Assembly (NCBI GenBank): GCA_013407085.1 | Contig: JACCGJ010005434.1 | Location: 62,001-126,000, forward strand | DNA: 64,000 bases | Source of the DNA: Atriophallophorus winterbourni | Lineage: Eukaryota > Platyhelminthes > Trematoda > Plagiorchiida > Microphallidae | Direction: 5' to 3' | In this document: positions 58,843-64,000 of the stretch, piece by piece | Numbering within the stretch: the stretch's first letter is position 1 | Layout of the letters: each line of letters begins with the position of its first letter | Made by a program: the position numbers and the translations under genes | The notes under the pieces: model-generated | The model's database searches: none | What the model was told of the DNA's origin: nothing | What the model saw: only the letters and a program-made list of their open reading frames with translations

Positions 58843-59220
58843 TCAGGGGTAAGTACTCAAATGGATGGGGGAATCACAGAAGTTACCAAATAAATAAATC
58901 TTTGTTAAATTGTCAATAAGCTTACCTCCATCTATATTGACTAAAAGATCAAAATGAGAAAGAAAATTTACACCCAGAATTGGTACTTTGACATCGGCGG
59001 GAGTGAAAATCAGCCGAAAGGTACGTCTGAGACCTAATTGGAGAGAAAGTTTCTCTACGACCAAAAGTAGAAAGTTTTGTGACGTTTGCCGCTAGTCAAG
59101 TCATTCATGCGTTTCGAGTTGGATGGTGAGATGACGCTAGTTTCCGCACCAGTGTTGATGAGGGATCTCATTTTCGTGGACCTGTTGGTAACGTAGAAAA
59201 GACGACTGTGAGTGCCTCCC
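58843..59220 (-). pseudogene. Ty3/gypsy aspartic protease, catalytic Asp lost
   Basis: Reads LFYVTNRSTKMRSLINTGAE and TSVISPS, where the active-site DTGA has become NTGA. After a frame change FRLIFTPADVKVPILGVNF and LSHFDLLVNI follow. This matches the CsRn1-type protease domain. Confidence 0.82.
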
Positions 59221-59630
59221 GACGGAGCTGCCGCGTCTAAGAAGAAAAAGAAGAAGAAGAAGAGAACTTTATTCGTTAAAACGAATTTTCAGTCAATCAA
59301 AATAGTTCAAACACAGAATTTCAATACGAATAAGGGGGGACGTCAAACTTTGATGGGAAAATTTGAGATTGCCAGTCACATTCAAAATCAAAACAGTTTC
59401 GGTTCCGTCTGCAGGCATGTATGAGTTTTCTTTCGCATTTTTCTGACCGGCGCAGCAAATTCCCCATCCTCCAAAAAATAAAATTATTGCGCAGCGTTTA
59501 AAGCGTGCGGGGCATTAAACGTCCTTTGTTTACATGTTCGCGACATGTTAAAACATTTCGAAAACAAAAAGTTCCGTGTTGACTGAAAAAATAAAAACGC
59601 ATGGAAACATCAATTTTGAGCACGGCCGAT

Positions 59631-60388
59631 TCAAAGGCCCCGCTCTAATGCCTGATCTCGTGGTTTCCCTGGCCTGTTTGCATGACATTTGGATCGCATG
59701 TGTGGTAGATGATTAGGAGTATTAGTAAGAGATTGTGCGACGCTCTGTACTTGCAGGGATATTTTGTGAAATATCGATTTCAACTCTTTGAAACCTTGTT
59801 GCATCGGTGTACTCGAATAATTAATTGTCATGCGATTTACGTGAGAGAGTGTAGAATTGTGAGTGATCACATGTAGCTCGTCTGCAATGCGAGCTAGGTG
59901 TTTGAGACTGACGTTATTGTCCATTATGGATGAAACCTTGCATATTTCTGCAGCCAGACTTTGTTGCCATAATTCACGGATGATTTTGTCCTCCAATGGC
60001 TTGTCTGCTTGTAACTAAAGCATGTGCAGTAAGTGTTGTGATGGAATGTGGTCACCCATCTCCACAACAGCAGAAGCTTCCGTAGGTTTTGCTCGTCAGT
60101 AGACGAAGTACGTAAAATGACGGCATGTTTAATTGCATCGTATGGATTGTCGGCAGGGCGGTTTTATATTGAATCGATCTCCTATGCGACTAACGTGGGC
60201 AACATACCAACTACACGGTTATACTGAGCACGTTAAGTTTTCACTCGGCAAGACTCGAATAGTGCTTCGATTTGTGCGAACCAGAGGCGAGGGTCGTTCA
60301 TTCCAAAAGATGGAAGGCTAAAGTGTGACATAGCGTATGTAGGAATATCCTCAGATAGTGTATCAGAAAATGCTGACTTAAGATCCAT
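59631..60388 (-). pseudogene. CsRn1-like Gag, broken
   Basis: From ATG 60388 the frame reads MDLKSAFSDTLSEDIPTYAM and LPSFGMNDPRLWFAQIEALF, the signature start of CsRn1-type Gag. A TAA follows about 50 codons in. Later segments (VVGMLPTLV, then ELHVITHNSTLSHVNRM) continue in other frames. Confidence 0.78.
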
Positions 60389-60619
60389 TTCTCAAATTAT
60401 AAATATATATGACAGAAAAATCGAAATAAATAGGTGTATATTGTACGAACGAAAATTTCAAAAAGAAAAATGTTCGGGATTCACTGATTTTGTAGCGGTT
60501 GACTTAGAGGAGATTTCACCACTTACAGCGTACGCCTTCTGATTATTGTACCCAATAAACCGGAATACACTTCTCAACATGCATACAGATACAAAACAAC
60601 GATGCTCTCCTTAATAAGC

Positions 60620-62567
60620 TTTTCGGTATTAATAGTGATACAGAGAATCAGTTAAATAGGCACACATTACACTGCTTTGTTCAAACTACGCATGTCGGAC
60701 CACCGAATTCGGGAACGGATACGTTCGTGACACCAAATCCCGATTGGCATAGATCTCGTGGTTTCCAAACCGTCACATGACATAGACAGCTAAAGACACT
60801 TACTAGTAACCCTTTTAAAGTTCGTTATTTGGCTGGGGTAGCTGCGATTAGTTATCGCAGCGTTTAATAACGTTTGAGGGTATGTCTCGCAAACGTGCTC
60901 AGTAGCGGTCTTGCAATAAGCATCTTCCTGGATTGTTCGATAATCTTGTATGTTATCAAGTGAAGTAACAAATTAATCTTGTTATGATGCATGGCATTGA
61001 AAGCCGCTAAAAAGCTGTCGTGCTGATGTCACTCTACTTCTTGATTGATTGAATGCATGTTCTATTCAATTCGAAGGCACATCATCCAAGTTTATTTGAG
61101 CTTGCATTTCTAAAGATTCAATATTTATCAAGCCTCACCCTCACCAGAATTTAAGAAAGTTTTTCTTGTTTGTATGACAAGTACATGCTATCAGTGTAAT
61201 GTTCTCCCCAGGATTGTAGGACTAAAAGAGCTTCTGAGCTCTTAAAAGATTGAATACAGATACATTGCAATCAGTTGCCCAACACTCGAATCAAACACGC
61301 ATTTAATCAAGACTTGTGAACGCGTAGAGCGATATCAGCATGATAGATTCCTTACAGCTGTTACTGTCATGCATCATAATAAGCTTTCCCGGTCACTTCA
61401 CTTGAATCGAACACTCCATGGCTCTCTTGATCATCACAGTCATATATTTTCACAGAATCCACCTCCAGCAAGCTACTGATCAGCCAACTAATATCTCACA
61501 CAAATGTAAGGGATAAGTTTGGCGTTACGCAGAACAACATCAAGTGTGCTGTCGCAATCTGTCCAGACTGAGTGATAGCAAAGCACTTCAGAGAGCCATA
61601 TCACTGAGAGTGGGTATCCTCTGATTTCATGGACCCCAACCTAGTATACGGTTCGCCACAACTGCAGCTAGTATAACAGTCGAGGCCCTTATATATTTTT
61701 GTGTCAAGTATGAGTCTGACTATTCTTACAACGACGCCATTGCAAGTTTGGAGAGGCAAACAAAATCTCGGTAGGAAAACGAGGAATTCGTGCTTGCGAT
61801 ACATAATCGAAACAACAAAGTTTCTGCATGCTAACTTTTTTCAATATCTACCTCTCTATCAAATATTTTATGTTGGATAGTTGCGTAGCTTATCCAATTG
61901 TGTCAATTAAAAAACGATGGTGTGGCGATTGTGGGAAGACATGCAGACGTCATATCTCTTCTTTTCTTAGTGTCTAAGTTTCAAATTGTACAGTAAAATC
62001 GCAAGAATGCTGGTCTTATAGACTTTGCTTTTGAGTTATATATACAGGCCCCATTGATGACACAGATTTAATTAGTAAGACCTCGGAACAAAAATGCAGG
62101 ATGAACTTGAATAAGTTCATTTGCTCTCCATCAATTTTGTAAAAGTTTTGATTATAAAATTTTCTATTATGTCCTTTATGATTGATCGTACATTACAGCA
62201 TTGATAACTAAATGATGACCTACAAAACTAAGTGTGTGAACACAAAAACTACAATAATTCTACAACCATATGTATTCAATTTCTCATTTGTTAACAAGAT
62301 TGTTGTTTATATATCACCACCATTCCGCCTTACTGCATACTTTAGTCCGTACGTTTTGGTGAAGTTCTCATTTTAGTGTGTGCTTTGATGTGTTTAACTA
62401 ATCTTGTATACTGTTAAGTGGAGTGGTGATGAAAGTTTAGTAGTGTGACAAAGGTATATTTATCGGAAGCTGCCACTGATTTTGCTATGCTCGTTTCTGA
62501 AACTTGATACTTCAAAATAGCCTTTCGACTCTAAATTACTATTAGTTGTTGTTGACCTCCTTCGGTT
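60620..62567. other. Unassigned 1.9 kb
   Basis: No supported exon, RNA gene or repeat. Confidence 0.35.
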
Positions 62568-62790
62568 AAAGTCGTCCATGGATGTACATCACAATCGAAT
62601 GAATTTTCATGTTCTACAGCATTTTGAATGACTAAACAGTCCGATGCGGGAGGGACAATCTCTCCCACAGCGCTTGCAACGATAGTCAGAACTCTGTTGG
62701 AGGGCGTCAGTTGCCCGCCGGCGGCGTGATCTGCGTTCAGCAGCCAAAAGCTGTTTCGGCTCCTCCCCAGGAAGCAGCAGATACCTATTA
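62568..62790 (-). pseudogene. Non-LTR retrotransposon 3' end, same family as 490-1171
   Basis: The minus strand reads LLLPGEEPKQLLAAERRSR, TDALQQSSDYRCKRCGRDC and PSRIGLFSHSKCC before a stop. The final block is the C-terminal zinc knuckle of this family (CxxCxxxC with FSH and CC), intact here. The following 3' UTR, CATTCGATTGTGATGTACAT, matches 1175-1210. Only about 200 bp were inserted. Confidence 0.85.
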
Positions 62791-63338
62791 AAATTACTAT
62801 TAGCGTTGTTATTATAATAATAGATTTTTAGCTTCTAAAGTATTAACATGGTTCCAAGAAGAAGAAGCTACTTTCAACATATCATTTTCTATTTACAGTG
62901 CATGACACGTTTAAGTAAAAGTGTATCCATGTCACAACAAACAGAATGGAATTCCTAAAACTACACAAATTCCATTAAACGGGAATTACCCAGGTTTTTT
63001 GAGATTTTACAATCATTCTAGTAACACCGAGGTAAATAAGTCTATGGATTCATCTTATTATGCATGTTATAGTGACCCACTACTCCGTACAAATTCGAAA
63101 CATATTTTAATGACAACCAGTGAAATATGTTATTTTCACCGACTCTTCAAGTCACAGTAACACTGGTGTCAATAATAATGATTAAACCTTATACATTTGA
63201 ATATTACTTCAACGCATTTATTTTCATATTTGTTAACGGGTCATCAAAAACGTGTTTCTCGTTGAGAAATAGAGTTAGAATAGATAAAATTTCAAAATTA
63301 ATAAACTGATTTATATGACCTTGAATCTGATTTCACAG
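62791..63338 (+). other. Upstream of CFAP43 visible exons
   Basis: The first CFAP43 exon with its ATG must lie at or before this stretch. No convincing candidate was found. Confidence 0.35.
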
Positions 63339-64000
63339 CTGGGCACAAGGAGCGCGTGGATTTCAGTTCGGTTTCATCCAAAACCATGTACTTTGTATTC
63401 GAAGTGGACCAACAATTCGTTTCCACGATTTACAAACATGTACTCACCAGGTGTTGAGGCTTCCAACCAGTTCTCCAACCTCGCTCGCCTTGCATCCGTC
63501 CGAACCTTACGTGGCTTTGGCCGAACAATCGAGCATCGACGCAAAAGTGTTTGTTTACAAGTATCCAGATTTGTCACCAACGATCCTCAACGGTAGGATC
63601 CATTACTGATTCATACATTTTGTTTCCAGGAGCAGGAAAATTAGAGATCAACCATATTGCATTCTCGAATAGCAAATATCTTCTCACCGTATCCGGTTTA
63701 CCAGACTTTCTACTTTCGTTGTGGTAAGACAATATTCTTGAAACGATGTGTAGGGATTTCGCTGGCGGCTCGCTTTTGTGTCAAGCTCATTTAAATGGGG
63801 TACGATTGAACACAATAAGTTTTTGTCCAGTGAATTGGCGTTGGATCGCAGCCACTGACAATCGTTGCCTTTATGTTTGGTCAGTGGAAACTTGTTCACG
63901 AATTACGTTACTTTATTGCAAGTAAGTAGACATTTAAAAAACATTTTGCGTAGAACCACACTGTTACCGGGACAAGCTGCACCGCCCGGAGTTATCGAAT
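63339..64000 (+). CDS. CFAP43: CFAP43-like WD-repeat axonemal protein, 5' part
   Basis: CFAP43 is a WD-repeat protein tethering inner dynein arms in motile cilia and sperm flagella. Exons are 63339-63592, 63630-63723, 63754-63921 and 63954 to the window end. Introns are 37, 30 and 32 nt with GT-AG ends and a continuous frame. The reading begins WAQGARGFQFGFIQNHVLC and continues with VFVYKYPDLSPTILNG, HIAFSNSKYLLTVSGLPDFL, LSLWDFAGGSLLC, NTISFCPVNWRWIA and CLYVWSVET. Block order and the PxFxLxLW and SFxPxNWR motifs match vertebrate CFAP43 rather than CFAP44. The initiating exon is upstream of an acceptor at 63338 and was not found. The gene continues beyond the window. Confidence 0.87.

Larger units (their letters stand above)
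57520..60579 (-). mobile_element. Degenerate CsRn1-like Ty3/gypsy element lacking integrase
   Basis: Minus-strand order is Gag (60388-59631), protease (59220-58843), RT (about 58840-58100) and RNase H (58049-57590). Similar direct repeats beginning TGTTGAGAAG lie at 60579 and 57580 (minus orientation) and probably are LTR ends. They adjoin RNase H directly, so integrase is deleted. Multiple stops and frameshifts are present throughout. Confidence 0.8.

Overview
The window is eukaryotic, repeat-rich nuclear DNA. It most likely comes from a parasitic flatworm (Neodermata), and a digenean trematode fits best. The grounds are very short spliceosomal introns (29-37 nt) in three unrelated host genes, a Penelope-like element with a GIY-YIG domain, BEL/Pao and CsRn1-like Ty3/gypsy retrotransposons, CR1-like non-LTR elements, and several hammerhead-ribozyme repeats. 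The species cannot be fixed from sequence alone.

Three host genes are supported. (1) A complete ONECUT (CUT plus homeodomain) transcription factor gene lies on the minus strand, 18824-16611. It has five coding exons, 695 codons before the stop, and four introns of 29, 34, 29 and 34 nt. (2) An armadillo-repeat gene matching the radial spoke protein RSPH14 lies on the minus strand, 32354-31339. Six consecutive exons are visible and the end exons were not found. (3) The 5' part of CFAP43, a WD-repeat axonemal protein, lies on the plus strand from 63339 and runs off the window end. RSPH14 and CFAP43 both act in motile cilia and sperm flagella.

Most of the remaining recognisable sequence is mobile DNA. 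By region: 0.5-1.2 kb, non-LTR C-terminal fragment; 2.06-3.58 kb, Penelope-like element between 199-bp inverted pLTRs, one with an intact hammerhead core; 6.4-8.8 kb, decayed non-LTR relics; 9.76 kb, intact hammerhead motif; 10.98-12.48 kb, large inverted repeat; 12.9-15.6 kb, a small interspersed repeat family with a nested insertion and a 7-bp target duplication; 16.6-18.8 kb, onecut; 21.1-29.7 kb, CR1-like pieces on both strands; 30.1 kb, hammerhead repeat; 31.3-32.4 kb, RSPH14; 36.4-36.8 kb, a 242-bp-period repeat with a hammerhead-like motif; 37.7-38.7 kb, gypsy integrase end; 39.4-52.7 kb, three LTR retrotransposons; 45.5-49.3 and 52.7-54.1 kb, further non-LTR pieces; 54.9-56.8 kb, direct and tandem repeats of unknown type; 57.5-60.6 kb, a degenerate gypsy element; 62.6 kb, a second copy of the family seen at 0.5-1.2 kb; 63.3 kb to the end, CFAP43.

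Two patterns stand out. The three LTR-bounded elements at 39.4-52.7 kb belong to two superfamilies, yet each keeps only Gag and aspartic protease and stops before reverse transcriptase. Two of them have intact LTR pairs with perfect 5-bp target duplications, so they look like transposed non-autonomous units that depend on pol from elsewhere. Second, hammerhead motifs recur in two sequence contexts: the Penelope pLTR, and a small repeat family that includes a two-unit direct array resembling the layout of metazoan retrozymes.
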